DNA from: Bradyrhizobium algeriense
GTDB lineage: Bacteria; Pseudomonadota; Alphaproteobacteria; Rhizobiales; Xanthobacteraceae
DNA length: 64,000 nucleotides
Reading direction: 5' to 3'
Assembly (NCBI RefSeq): GCF_036924595.1
Contig: NZ_JAZHRV010000001.1
Location: forward strand, 6,158,501-6,222,500
Shown here: positions 33,801-42,555 of the stretch, in pieces
Layout: the number at the start of each line of letters is the position of its first letter
Position numbering within the stretch: the first letter of the stretch is position 1
Notes under the pieces: model-generated
Told to the model about the DNA's origin: nothing
Databases searched by the model: none
What the model saw: only the letters and a program-made list of their open reading frames with translations
Position numbers and translations under genes: made by a program

Positions 33801-34821
33801 GTCCCCAACCGCCCACACGCTCGTCCATTGTATCCGGATTGAGTGCTCGATCCTCAATGAGCCGGGCGTAAAGGCCGCGGACGGAGTAGCTGGATTCATA
33901 GATATCGACGGCTTCGCCCACCCTCTGCGTTGGCATCAATTCGCGGTCTTCGGCGTAGAGCAGGAACACCAGCCGCATTAATGTCGTGAGGAGCCCTTCA
34001 TAGAGATGATGAGGGCGCGTCGCAGCGAGTTGCTCGATGCGTTCAGGATCGGCTGCGTGAAACGCGCGCAATAGTTCATGCAGGGCGCCGAGAACCTGTT
34101 CGGCCAACTGCGCAGATACTTTATTTTGGGCCTCGCGCGACCGAGCAAGCAGTTTCGGAAGTCGCCGGCCTTCTGGCTCGGTGAAAAGCCGGGCATGGCC
34201 AAGAATAAGTTTTAGGCCACCAAGCATCGCGCGACCCGCGACGGTCCCGAGGCTCCTAAGCGGAAAGTAAAGCCATCCGGATGTCTCTCCGCGCGGTGCG
34301 TAGATAAGCCACAAATGAGATCGATCTACAAGCACTCCGATCGTGACGCCGCTTTCGCGGAGGAGGCGTTCGAATTGATGATGCGGCGTTGCATCCCAAC
34401 GATCGAGGACGCCTCGCTTGTCGGCATCAAGGGTGGTGTGCAGTTTTACAAGAATCTGGAACGCGCCTGGATCAGCACCGCCTAGATCCCTGACCGCCCA
34501 GTCGGGCGAAAGCAGAACTTCGTGCTCTGATATATAACTCGCAATATTTTCGGGCAGGCTAGGGCCGCCCGGCGCGCCAGCGACGTACCGCGCCTCCCAG
34601 CCCAGGATTCGCTCGAAGAATAGCCATGGGTCCGGAAGCGCAGGATCTTCGGTGTCGGTCGTTAGCAGTTCCGCAACTGAAAGCGTGTCCACGGCCGTTT
34701 GGCGCGCCGGCGTCAGGTCCTCTTCACGTATGACGTTGGGACCGATAACTAGCCCGACTGGCCCAATATGGTAGAGCCATTCAAGCTGCGGATCGATCGC
34801 CCCCTCAAACATTATTGTCAT
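30886..34821 (-). CDS. drmMI: DISARM N6-adenine DNA methyltransferase DrmMI
   Basis: In class 1 DISARM this methylase marks host DNA as self. The 1311-residue protein has a helical N-terminal half of about 550 aa, motif I DPACGSGAFLVEACRQIG (about residue 580), VDKNPLAVDLARLSLWLATL, and motif IV NPPFAG (about 822), the amino-methyltransferase signature. The C-terminal third resembles the target-recognition part of Eco57I-like enzymes. I use the ATG at 34821, which overlaps the drmD stop by four bases; an in-frame TTG lies five codons upstream. No nuclease motif is obvious in the N-terminal half, so it is probably methylase only. Confidence 0.92.
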   Translation of the reverse strand: MTIMFEGAIDPQLEWLYHIGPVGLVIGPNVIREEDLTPARQTAVDTLSVAELLTTDTEDPALPDPWLFFERILGWEARYVAGAPGGPSLPENIASYISEHEVLLSPDWAVRDLGGADPGAFQILVKLHTTLDADKRGVLDRWDATPHHQFERLLRESGVTIGVLVDRSHLWLIYAPRGETSGWLYFPLRSLGTVAGRAMLGGLKLILGHARLFTEPEGRRLPKLLARSREAQNKVSAQLAEQVLGALHELLRAFHAADPERIEQLAATRPHHLYEGLLTTLMRLVFLLYAEDRELMPTQRVGEAVDIYESSYSVRGLYARLIEDRALNPDTMDERVGGWGRLLALFRLVHGGHPSGWITARGGKLFDTNVFPFLESRNEGEPRAAAKVLPIRDGAVLRILEGLMTVEARSFTGERVRERLSYRSLDVEQIGSVYETIMGFTIQRASGPMIAVKGEKNLPVFVDILFLGQKKAPDRQKLLKEWGVSPTGRKLEAIKNAKDAGTLTEALAAISDPRGSPGGHVVQAGSPILQPTDERRQSGSHYTPRTLTEPIVRYALEPAFERIGEDATPDQVLDIKVCDPACGSGAFLVEACRQIGERLEKAWGKNKDLKPAIPPDEDEALHACRLVAQRSLYGVDKNPLAVDLARLSLWLATLAREHEFTFLDHAVKSGNSLIGLTREQIEAAHWDLSKDSAPLLRGLLRERVNEVAIGRRDIQFASDDVTRAIQEARHRIVEKKLEGPRLYGDAVVAAFFSADKPRKREEKRVEVAKLLTGLSSETDRTERLATVAATLTQGAHPIRPFHWELEFPEVFTRDNPGFDAIVGNPPFAGKNTTTTSNRDGFLDWLKVLHAGTHGNSDLVAHFFRRTFGLIRQRGACGLIATNTVGQGDTRTTGLTAILAAGGRISRAVKRLQWPGEAAVVVSVIHITKSNKGEATLNGKNVRRVSAFLVEGDFDTNPALLKKNSRTAFQGTNPVGAGFLFDDARAKKGETLSLRDMNEILTNDATLSEFVKPYTSGEDVANDVHQMHRRYVIDFGDLNLEDAERRGGALFSAVNRLVKPVRDTDNREHRRQNWWKHGEPQKGLYIAIEGLPLVLVAPQTSPHLQMALRTNQGIFASTVIAFSFSNFSSFALLQSRIHEVWARFFSSSMKDDLRYAPSDCFETFPFPSELKDLSDLESAGMAYHSHRATLMIARNEGTTRIYNRFHDATEGSSDVQHLRELHAKMDRTTLRAYGWHDLAEQAQPVFLNEQTEDDHAYQGRLFWSSGFRDEVLARLLALNVERHTEEVRLGLVSANGALIANDSEDGEEYEAE

Positions 34822-37800
34822 GATTGTTTCGGCCAAAGGTAAACGATGCCGATGGGCTCAAGCCGCTCTGCGCGGATCTTGTACGATTCGATGACGCGAC
34901 TGGGCTCTTCGACGATTTCACGTTCGAGGCTTTCGAGGCGCCTCTGCCAATGCCGTCGGTCGGCTTCGCGCTGACGGCGTTCAGCCGGGTCGGATAGATC
35001 CAATTCAAATTGAGCCGTGTCCTTCACTGCTGCGCCCCTTCGAATTCTCTCGCGCTGGGCTGAGAGGAGGTCTTTCAGGGCTCTAGATTCGCGGACTCCG
35101 ATTTCAGTCAGGTCTTTCCTCGCAACGTCCGCGGCGGTCTTCGCACGCTGCTCGAGGGCAGGGCGAAGATCGGTCAGATCTTTTTGAACCCCAGCGAGAA
35201 GGCGGTCGACGATGTCTTTAGGGGGTACGGTTGCTGCTTTAAGTGCTTCCTCAAGCTCACCGAGCGTGGTTTGGTCGCCACTTCGGCCGAAGGCTCGCAA
35301 TCCTTGACCCGCCCGCGCGGGCTCGCTCCACAACGCCGTGATGGGCAGTATCTCTTCGTGAAGACGAGCTGCCGCGGAGCCGAACATCGCCAAGCGCCCG
35401 ACGAGCACGACGCGAGGTTGCGAACCGGGTCCATAGATCACACTAGCCCGGTTCAAGCCGGCGCGGAAACCGTGTGACACGAATCGAGATAAGAGCCGCC
35501 GCACCAATCGATGTTCGAGATGAACCTGCACGACATCATCTGCGTCCCTCCCATCTGGAAGAACCTGTGCCTCGAACGCTATGGCTCTTACGGGATGCTT
35601 CGCGCGCCATTCTGCGACGTCTCGCGGCTTCGGCGGCCGCCCCTCGCGGAGTTCGTCAAAAACACTATTCCAAGACGAGTCTTTGGCAAAAATTGGAAGC
35701 GCTGGATCGATCCTGAAAGCATCCCCGACCTCTAAGTTTGTAGCAGGTACGAGCGAAACTCCGTCGCGTGCGAGTGCTGTTTCAAAAACAGCTCGCAGAT
35801 CTTCAGATTTGATGCCGACTCGCTTTCTAGCCTGCTCAAGATCGCGATCCAAATCTTCAAGTTCTTTGGAAAGACGTGCCAGTCGCTTATCTTCTTCGTC
35901 GGCCATCTCGAAGCGCGCTCGCTTTGCAGCGGCACTTCCATCCTCCGCCTCGATCTCGCTCGCAAGCAAGGCCGCGGAACGTCGCGAAATGCCACCGCTG
36001 GTGAGCTTCCCATGGATTCGCTCCGCCAGCACTTGTCCGGAAGACCCTAGCTGGCTGCGAATAGTTTCGGTCTTGCGAACCAGTGCCGATAGAACTTGAT
36101 CCTCGGCTCTCTGCGCATACACGAAGTAACGACAGGTCACCGTGTCCGCTGGCTGAAGCTTACGATCGATCCGGCCATTGCGCTGTTCGAGTCGAGAAGG
36201 ATTCCAGGGCAGATCAAAGTGAATAAGATCGTGGCATCGTGTTTGGAGATTGATACCCTCGCGGGCCGCATCGGTACAAAGGAGCAAGCGGAGTGGCGTC
36301 TTTGCAGGATCCGCGTTGAATGCGAGCTTTACCTCCTCGCGGCGCCGTTGTCCCGTAATGCCGGTAAAGGTTGCAATCCGTTTGGGACCGAGATCGGTGT
36401 CGGCGAAAGCTTCATTGAGACGCTTTTCAAGCCAAAGTCGCGTGTCCTCCCACTCCGTGAAGATAATGAGGCGCCGCTCGTTCCACCGGCCTGGCGAAGC
36501 CATCATGTTCTTTTCGATCCAATCAACAAGCCAAAGCACACGCTCGTCGGGTTTGCGTTCGTTGCGTCGCGCAATCGCGAGCATGGCCTCTACGCGGGTT
36601 ATTGCTTCGTCGAAGCCGCGCGTCGTAAATCTGACGCCGGCGGTAGCGGCCTCAGCGACGTCCTCCTCCTGCTTTTGTATCAGATCGAGGAGGCTATTCT
36701 CGTCGGCACTTTCATCGGTTTCGAGTTCGACTGGCGTGTCCGCCATAAGAGATGCTGCAGTTTGTGGCGCTGACTGATCGGCGCGATCACGCTGCCGTTT
36801 AAGCGTCTCAAGGTGCTTCCGGAGGCTTCTGGAAAAAGCCGGGATAGACGACAGCAATCTCTGCTGTAGACCAGACAAAACAAAGCGTGCGTTGGCGAGA
36901 GGTGTACCCTGTAACCCTGTTTCGCACCATTCTCGATAATCATCGAGAAGGCTCGAAAGCACCAGCTCAGGAGCGTCCTCGGGAAGACCTGACAAAATGA
37001 TCGGTTCGATCTTTCGATTTGGAAATTTCGACACATTCAGTTTAATCAAGTCGCTCTTTAGACGCCGCACCATAACGGGTTCCAGCTCTGCGGGCTCCAC
37101 GGGAAATCCACGCGTGAAACGCTGCGGATCCAGTATTTCCAGGAGGGACGAAAAGCTGTTTGAGTGCCCGTTATGTGGCGTAGCCGATAGAAATAGTCGA
37201 TGCTCAAATCGCTCGGCCAGACTTCGAATAGCCCGCGTAAACTGGCTATCTGTCGCATATGCAACGCCGCTCGCGGGGGCTGCATGATGAGCTTCGTCGA
37301 GGATAAGCATTGCTCGCGGACGAAAAGTACCAAAGAGCTGACTTAATCCATCAGAGTATGTTTCGTCTGCAATCAGGTTATGAGATATGATGAAGCGAGA
37401 TCCAACCGCCCACGGATTTGCCGAAAATCCGTAATTTCGTCGGACCGTCGCCAAATAGTCTCGGTCGATAATGGTAAATCCCAAACCGAATTTTTGAGCG
37501 AGTTCGTCCTGCCATTGCGAGGTCATCGCCGCAGGGCTGGAAACTACGACGTAGTCTACACGCCTGCGAAGCAGCATTTCCCGCAGCACCAGACCTGCCT
37601 CAACCGTTTTACCCAGACCAACGTCATCGGCAATTAACAGATTTACACGGGGAAGCTTGAGCGCCTTGGAGAGCGGCAAAAGCTGATACGGGTCAAGTCT
37701 GATGCCAGCGCGGAATGGTGCCTGAAACAAACCTCGATCCGCCGCGGTAGCTGATCTCCATGTTACCGCTCTAAGATGAGCGGAGAACACTTCTGGATCG

Positions 37801-38039
37801 TCAGTTCCGCTTTGTCCGATCTGGCTCCAAACTTCGTCTTCCACGCGTCGGACATCGATTTCTGCGTCGACAACAGCTTGAAATCGCTCTCCCTGCGCGT
37901 CATCGTCTATGCACGCCATACTGAAGGATTTCGGAGCAGCGGCATCGCCGCTTTCTCGGACGCCTTCTACGACCCACTCCCGACCTCGAAGCCGGATCAA
38001 CTCTCCTACTTCAGGCTCAAGGCGCGATTCCCTAGGCAT
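34818..38039 (-). CDS. drmD: DISARM SNF2-family helicase DrmD
   Basis: DrmD is the SNF2-like ATPase that defines class 1 DISARM. The 1073-residue protein has Walker A DDVGLGKTVEAGL (about residue 140), LILDEAHHAAPA (about 247), FLSATPHNGHSNSF, and the C-terminal helicase signature REGINLQTRCHDLIHFDLPW to RNGRIDRK (about 590-625). A long charged coiled-coil-like tail follows (KRLARLSKELEDLDRDLEQA). AAGGGA precedes the ATG at 38039; a GTG seven codons upstream is possible. It opens the operon and is divergent from a GmrSD-like gene. Confidence 0.92.
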   Translation of the reverse strand: MPRESRLEPEVGELIRLRGREWVVEGVRESGDAAAPKSFSMACIDDDAQGERFQAVVDAEIDVRRVEDEVWSQIGQSGTDDPEVFSAHLRAVTWRSATAADRGLFQAPFRAGIRLDPYQLLPLSKALKLPRVNLLIADDVGLGKTVEAGLVLREMLLRRRVDYVVVSSPAAMTSQWQDELAQKFGLGFTIIDRDYLATVRRNYGFSANPWAVGSRFIISHNLIADETYSDGLSQLFGTFRPRAMLILDEAHHAAPASGVAYATDSQFTRAIRSLAERFEHRLFLSATPHNGHSNSFSSLLEILDPQRFTRGFPVEPAELEPVMVRRLKSDLIKLNVSKFPNRKIEPIILSGLPEDAPELVLSSLLDDYREWCETGLQGTPLANARFVLSGLQQRLLSSIPAFSRSLRKHLETLKRQRDRADQSAPQTAASLMADTPVELETDESADENSLLDLIQKQEEDVAEAATAGVRFTTRGFDEAITRVEAMLAIARRNERKPDERVLWLVDWIEKNMMASPGRWNERRLIIFTEWEDTRLWLEKRLNEAFADTDLGPKRIATFTGITGQRRREEVKLAFNADPAKTPLRLLLCTDAAREGINLQTRCHDLIHFDLPWNPSRLEQRNGRIDRKLQPADTVTCRYFVYAQRAEDQVLSALVRKTETIRSQLGSSGQVLAERIHGKLTSGGISRRSAALLASEIEAEDGSAAAKRARFEMADEEDKRLARLSKELEDLDRDLEQARKRVGIKSEDLRAVFETALARDGVSLVPATNLEVGDAFRIDPALPIFAKDSSWNSVFDELREGRPPKPRDVAEWRAKHPVRAIAFEAQVLPDGRDADDVVQVHLEHRLVRRLLSRFVSHGFRAGLNRASVIYGPGSQPRVVLVGRLAMFGSAAARLHEEILPITALWSEPARAGQGLRAFGRSGDQTTLGELEEALKAATVPPKDIVDRLLAGVQKDLTDLRPALEQRAKTAADVARKDLTEIGVRESRALKDLLSAQRERIRRGAAVKDTAQFELDLSDPAERRQREADRRHWQRRLESLEREIVEEPSRVIESYKIRAERLEPIGIVYLWPKQS

Positions 38040-38129
38040 GTTCCCTTTTCCCACCGCCACAGCTTAGGTGCACGTGGCGTTCGAGCGTCTTACCTTGTCA
38101 CAACTGCCGCCAGATTGGACTCATCTTCA

Positions 38130-38157
38130 TCGAAAGTCGAAAGTCGAAAGTCGAAGG
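38130..38157. repeat. Heptamer tandem repeat TCGAAAG x3 plus a variant
   Basis: TCGAAAG occurs at 38130-38136, 38137-38143 and 38144-38150, then TCGAAGG at 38151-38157. It sits in the 286-base promoter region between drmD and the GmrSD-like gene. Tandem heptamers can gain or lose units by slippage and so change promoter spacing. Confidence 0.85.
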
Positions 38158-38325
38158 TGATGAAACGCACCGCGCTGCACGCATCGCAATAACATCGAAG
38201 ACGAGCCGATTGCAATGTGGAAACGCGCCCGAAAAGGTTGTGCACATCTTGCGCGAAGGGCATCATGAACGAGTAGGTTAGAAGTTTCGGCTGATTTCCG
38301 GGTAAGCAGGAAGGCAAGAAGCGCA

Positions 38326-40512
38326 ATGGAAACGCAAGTCCGCACCCCTCAAATGGTCTTTATGCAGCCCCAGAGATTTGTCGTTCCCCTGTTTCAGCGT
38401 CCGTATGTTTGGAACGAAGAAAATCAATGGGAGCCGCTCTGGAACGACGTGGTGCGGGTTGCGGACAGAGTGCTGAAGCAGCCTACCGAAAAGCATCACC
38501 CTCATTTTCTCGGCGCCGTAGTTCTGCAACAAATGCAGAAGCAAACAGGTCAAATGCAGGAGCGGACTGTAATTGATGGTCAGCAGCGGTTGACCACGCT
38601 GCAATTGCTGCTTGACGCGCTCCATGCGGAATTGATGGCGGTTCAGGCATTGCAACCGGCAATGAGGCTTGAACCGCTAGTAAGAAACGCTGAGCCGTTT
38701 TGCTCAAAGCATGAAGATCGCTTTAAAGTCTGGCCGACGAACCGTGACCGGCCAGCATTCAACGCCGTTATGGGAGCTACGCTTCCTATGGACTACGATG
38801 CGGTCGGCCACCGTGGAGAAAAGATGGTGGAAGCGCACCGGTTCTTCAGTGATCAGGCGCGCGAATGGCTAAACGCAGTCGGTTCGGAAGTGACACAAAC
38901 GCGCGCGGCGGCCATTGAGACCGTAGTCCGGGAACTTCTGCAGATTGTGGTGATCGACCTTACGGTCGACGAAAACGCACAGGAGATTTTTGAGACTTTG
39001 AACGCCCGCGGCGCGCAGCTTACCGCAGCGGACCTAATCAAGAACTTCATTTTCCAGCGGCTGCTCGAAGCTGGCGCCAACGTTGAGGAAGCCTATCAAA
39101 AGAACTGGAAAGATTTTGAGACAGCATTTTGGGAGACAGAAACTAGCGTAGGACGCCTTCGCTACTCCCGTTCCGCCACATTCCTCAACCACTGGCTGAT
39201 TGCTCGCACCGGCGAAGAGGTTTTGGCTCGAGAGGTGTTCGACCGATTTAAACGGTTTGCAGACCATGAGGCTGAACTGCCCATGCACAAGTTGCTTGAG
39301 CAAGTTCACACCGCCGCTGGCGTTTACCGCAGCTTTATCACCGCCGCGTCTACCAACACTGGGCCGATCGATGGTGTGGGCTTGTTCGGCTATCGAACTG
39401 GCGTTCTCGAAAGCGAGGTCATCAAGCCCCTGGTGCTCGACTTGCTTGACCCGGAACAGTCGGCAATTCCTCCCCCGCAATTCGCAAAGGCCCTCTCTGT
39501 AATAGAAAGCTGGATGGTTCGCCGAATGCTGGTTCGTGCAACGACCAAAAACTATAATCAGGTCGTAGCTGAGCTAATAGCGCTCCTACATAAGTCAAAT
39601 CGTGACATCGCGGGTGATGTTATCGAGGCTTTCCTGGCCGGACAGACGACGGGAAGCAGGTACTGGCCTGATGACGTTGAGCTTGAGCAGGAGCTTGTAT
39701 CACTACAGGCATACAGGCGCCTGGGCCGTGGGCGCCTCCGAATGGTGCTTGAGGCCATCGAAGACCATCTGAGAGGTTGGAGCAATGGGCAAAACGGTCT
39801 GGGCGACGAGCGCGTCGGCAGGGGCAAGCTCGCCATCGAACATGTGATGCCAAGAAAGTGGCACACACATTGGGCCATTCAAGATGGGAGTGACGAGGCA
39901 GAGCGAGAAAGCATCATCCACACCCTCGGCAATTTGACGCTGCTTACCGGTAAAATTAATTCCAAAGTTTCTAACGGCCCTTGGTCCGGCAATGGCGGCA
40001 AACGTGCTTTACTTGAAAAACATGACGTGTTGATTTTGAACCGGGACCTTTTGAAGAAAGGTGCCGATCAGTGGACAGACCAAGCTATTCGCACCCGAAC
40101 GAAGGAACTCGTGCGGGTCATCAGTCAGATTTGGCCAGTACCAGCAAATCATCGTTCGGGGTTCGCTCGAGACAAATCGACTGTCCGCAGGAAGGTTGAC
40201 CTGTCAGATCTTATCGCGGGCGGCAAGCTCGAGCCCGGACTACCACTCTACCCTCGTCGAAAGCAGCACAGCCATCGCGTGGCTACGCTTCTTCCTGACG
40301 GGACAATAGATGTTGATGGCATCGCATTCTCGAGCCCCACCGAGGCGGCGACCGCAATCGCTGGAAAGCGAACGAACGGATGGTGGTTTTTTGTAACGGA
40401 TCAAGCCACTAAACGCTCACTTCGCAACATCCGACGCGACTATATCGACGCCATGTCTGTAGACGCAGATGACGACGACCAGGACGATGATGAGGATGAA
40501 GAAGAAACGTGA
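38326..40512 (+). CDS. GmrSD-like DUF262/DUF1524 protein with RAMA-like C-terminus
   Basis: Type IV restriction enzymes of the GmrSD/BrxU group cut modified DNA using nucleotide-driven DUF262 and an HNH-like DUF1524. Here DUF262 shows RTVIDGQQRLTTLQLLLDAL (about residue 81-100) and LFQRPYVWNEENQW. DUF1524 shows LAIEHVMPRKWHTHW (HxxP, about 502) and NLTLLTGKINSKVSNGPW. Residues about 625-715 (LIAGGKLEPGLPLYPR; VDGIAFSSPTEAATAIAGKR; GWWFF) match the RAMA domain found beside adenine methylases and restriction enzymes. The tail is Asp/Glu-rich. It is divergent from drmD, next to an adenine methylase gene, and may sense DNA modification. Confidence 0.88.
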   Translation: METQVRTPQMVFMQPQRFVVPLFQRPYVWNEENQWEPLWNDVVRVADRVLKQPTEKHHPHFLGAVVLQQMQKQTGQMQERTVIDGQQRLTTLQLLLDALHAELMAVQALQPAMRLEPLVRNAEPFCSKHEDRFKVWPTNRDRPAFNAVMGATLPMDYDAVGHRGEKMVEAHRFFSDQAREWLNAVGSEVTQTRAAAIETVVRELLQIVVIDLTVDENAQEIFETLNARGAQLTAADLIKNFIFQRLLEAGANVEEAYQKNWKDFETAFWETETSVGRLRYSRSATFLNHWLIARTGEEVLAREVFDRFKRFADHEAELPMHKLLEQVHTAAGVYRSFITAASTNTGPIDGVGLFGYRTGVLESEVIKPLVLDLLDPEQSAIPPPQFAKALSVIESWMVRRMLVRATTKNYNQVVAELIALLHKSNRDIAGDVIEAFLAGQTTGSRYWPDDVELEQELVSLQAYRRLGRGRLRMVLEAIEDHLRGWSNGQNGLGDERVGRGKLAIEHVMPRKWHTHWAIQDGSDEAERESIIHTLGNLTLLTGKINSKVSNGPWSGNGGKRALLEKHDVLILNRDLLKKGADQWTDQAIRTRTKELVRVISQIWPVPANHRSGFARDKSTVRRKVDLSDLIAGGKLEPGLPLYPRRKQHSHRVATLLPDGTIDVDGIAFSSPTEAATAIAGKRTNGWWFFVTDQATKRSLRNIRRDYIDAMSVDADDDDQDDDEDEEET

Positions 40513-40843
40513 TCAGCGTTATCTGGCCAGGTGTTTCGCGATGTAGTCTCGCGCGCGCGACTGGGACCTTGCTCCACGGGGGTGAAGCGGCGTCCTCAGC
40601 CTGACCAAACCTAAGCGCGCCACAAGAACCGCCAGGCGGGTGCTTAACAAAAGCTTAACTCTACTTTTTTGGTCCTGGGTATTTTCCGGTGAGGTCTCGC
40701 GAAGCGAGACAGGGGCGCCCTGTCCATGCTCCCCGGGGGGTAGATTTTGCGCCTTCGCCTGATGCCCGACTGAGAGCTCTGCCCAACGCGGCTATGGCAC
40801 GCGGCCGATCGTGGTCGCGTCAGCCATAACAGCGAGGCGGGCT
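40513..40843 (+). promoter_or_regulatory. Leader region upstream of ardC
   Basis: The 331 bases hold no gene. GTCTCGC-GAA-GCGAGAC at 40694-40710 is a perfect 7-base stem. Just before it, TTAACAAAAGCTTAACTC and a T6 run at about 40664-40670 give an AT-rich patch in otherwise GC-rich DNA, a plausible promoter. The role of the hairpin is unknown. Confidence 0.4.
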
Positions 40844-41725
40844 ATGAAACGTGACCTCCATGCGGAGGTATCTGCGCGCATTATTGCGCAGCTAGAAGCC
40901 GGTGCCGCCCCTTGGGTTAAGCCCTGGTCGGCCATCCCCGGTGCCAATACCCCGTGCAATGCTGTCAGCAACCGGCCTTACTCCGGCTGCAACATCGTTC
41001 TGTTGTGGATGGCACAGGCAGCCGGCTATCGCACGCCGCGCTTTCTTACGTTTAAGCAGGCTTTGGAGTTGGGCGGCAACGTCCGCAAGGGCGAGCGCGG
41101 CACGAAGGTCTATTTCGTGAAGCAGCTACAAGTTCGAGACGAGTGCGCGGACGACGGCACTGGAACGCGCCTAGTCCCGATGATGCGTGAGTACACGGTT
41201 TTCAATGTGGATCAATGCGAAAGCCTTCCCGATAGCATCAACACGGGAAAGCCGATGCGCGTCCGCAATCCCGACACGCGAGACGAGATTGCTGACGCAT
41301 TCTTGGGCTCAACTGGCGCGGATATCCGCGAAGGACATGGAGAGGCGTTGTATGTGTTAAGCCGCGATTTTATCTCGATGCCTGCATTCGCCGGGTTCAA
41401 AGGCGCGGATCATTTCTACAATGTGGCGTTCCATGAGCTTACGCACTGGAGTGGACACAAGTCGCGTCTCGATCGGGATCTGAAAAATCGGTTCGGCTCG
41501 CGCGACTACGCGGCGGAGGAATTGATAGCGGAGTTGGGCGCCGCGTTCCTGTGCGCAGAATTTGGCTTTGACGGGGACGTCCGGAGCGCTGGCTATATTG
41601 CCTCATGGATTGACCTTCTGGAGGCCGACAAACGGGCGTTCTTTACAGCCTGCAGCCGGGCATCCAAAGCGGCGGACTACCTTCGCGGCTTGGCCCTTGC
41701 CGAGCCCGCTGAAAGGGCGGCGTGA
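40844..41725 (+). CDS. ardC: ArdC-type antirestriction protein with zincin domain
   Basis: ArdC proteins protect incoming plasmid DNA from host restriction. The N-terminal ssDNA-binding domain (residues 1-130) shows AAPWVKPWSAI, NRPYSGCNIVLLWMAQAAGY and RKGERGTKVYFVKQL. The C-terminal metallopeptidase-like domain shows NVAFHELTHWSGHKSRLDRD (HExxH near residue 197) and YAAEELIAELGAAFL. I chose the ATG after GAGGCGG over a GTG 11 codons upstream. Such genes are carried by plasmids and integrative elements, so it supports a mobile origin for the island. It lies next to restriction genes it might counteract. Confidence 0.9.
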   Translation: MKRDLHAEVSARIIAQLEAGAAPWVKPWSAIPGANTPCNAVSNRPYSGCNIVLLWMAQAAGYRTPRFLTFKQALELGGNVRKGERGTKVYFVKQLQVRDECADDGTGTRLVPMMREYTVFNVDQCESLPDSINTGKPMRVRNPDTRDEIADAFLGSTGADIREGHGEALYVLSRDFISMPAFAGFKGADHFYNVAFHELTHWSGHKSRLDRDLKNRFGSRDYAAEELIAELGAAFLCAEFGFDGDVRSAGYIASWIDLLEADKRAFFTACSRASKAADYLRGLALAEPAERAA

Positions 41726-41964
41726 TGGCCCCGACGTCCTACCCCCAACGCCCCTGCCGCGAGCCGCTCTTCGACATCGACCCACGAACCGGTTTCAACA
41801 TCGAAGTCTTCTTTGCCGACCGGGCGCTGGAGACGTTTGGGAGGTGCGGCGCGGGCTGGTTTTGGTGGTCTCGCCGGCGCGGCTATCCGCCATCAGGCCC
41901 GGCCGCTGGGCCCTTCCCTACTAGCTACGCAGCATATCGGCACGCGATGACAATTGACGCTTAA
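41725..41964 (+). CDS. Hypothetical protein, 79 aa, coupled to ardC
   Basis: It starts at the last base of the ardC stop, so translation is coupled. The product has DPRTGFNIEVFFADRALETF and WFWWSRRRGYPP, and is aromatic and basic. It lacks a signal peptide or known domain. The conserved pairing with ardC suggests a helper role, but nothing in it shows one. Confidence 0.6.
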   Translation: MAPTSYPQRPCREPLFDIDPRTGFNIEVFFADRALETFGRCGAGWFWWSRRRGYPPSGPAAGPFPTSYAAYRHAMTIDA

Positions 41965-42121
41965 TGCACGAACGTTTGGCGAACGGCGCACCCCATTTCA
42001 TGTGCCAAGAATGTGACATGGAACAGCGGACACACCATGCCACTTGGTTGGAAAGCCTAGCATTCACTAGCATTTTTTGAATTGTGCCGTTTAGAGGCGG
42101 CATGGGCGAATTAGCTCATGA

Positions 42122-42154
42122 AAAAGCCCGCTAACGCGTTGGCGTTGCGGGCTT
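42122..42154 (-). terminator. Rho-independent terminator of the tRNA-fMet gene
   Basis: On the minus strand AGCCCGC, a 15-base loop, GCGGGCT and a T-run follow the tRNA 3-prime end directly. Confidence 0.75.
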
Positions 42155-42159
42155 TGTCT

Positions 42160-42236
<77 letters not shown>

Positions 42237-42555
42237 TTAAACCGTTGCGTTGCCTTCGAAAAGCCGGTGCCGAAACGATCCCGGCGAACGTCAGATGACG
42301 CCGATCGATCCCGTTCGGAGACTTCCTGAGAAGGCGACCCGGGCCGAAGCCGTCGGGCGCGAGCGGTATGTATCAACGTCGCCCTGCTTTGGAAAGGGGA
42401 AAGGCTCCGCTTTTGAGGATTTTATGACAGCAAAAACGGGGGTTTGACGAGGCAAAACCGCCTCCTGGAACCGCTCTTGCCATAAACGCCGCAAAAGCCG
42501 AGTTTTAGCCCCCAAAGTGTGGCCGGACAGGTCGCCAGAACAAAAAATCCGGGGG
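42237..42555. other. Gene-free stretch
   Basis: This is the upstream region of the tRNA (reading leftwards) and of the GMC gene (reading rightwards). No gene or clear repeat. Confidence 0.4.

Noticed and set aside
38130..38157. CRISPR-like array
   Set aside because: Units are only 7 bases long with no spacers; it is a simple tandem repeat. No CRISPR array is seen anywhere in the window.
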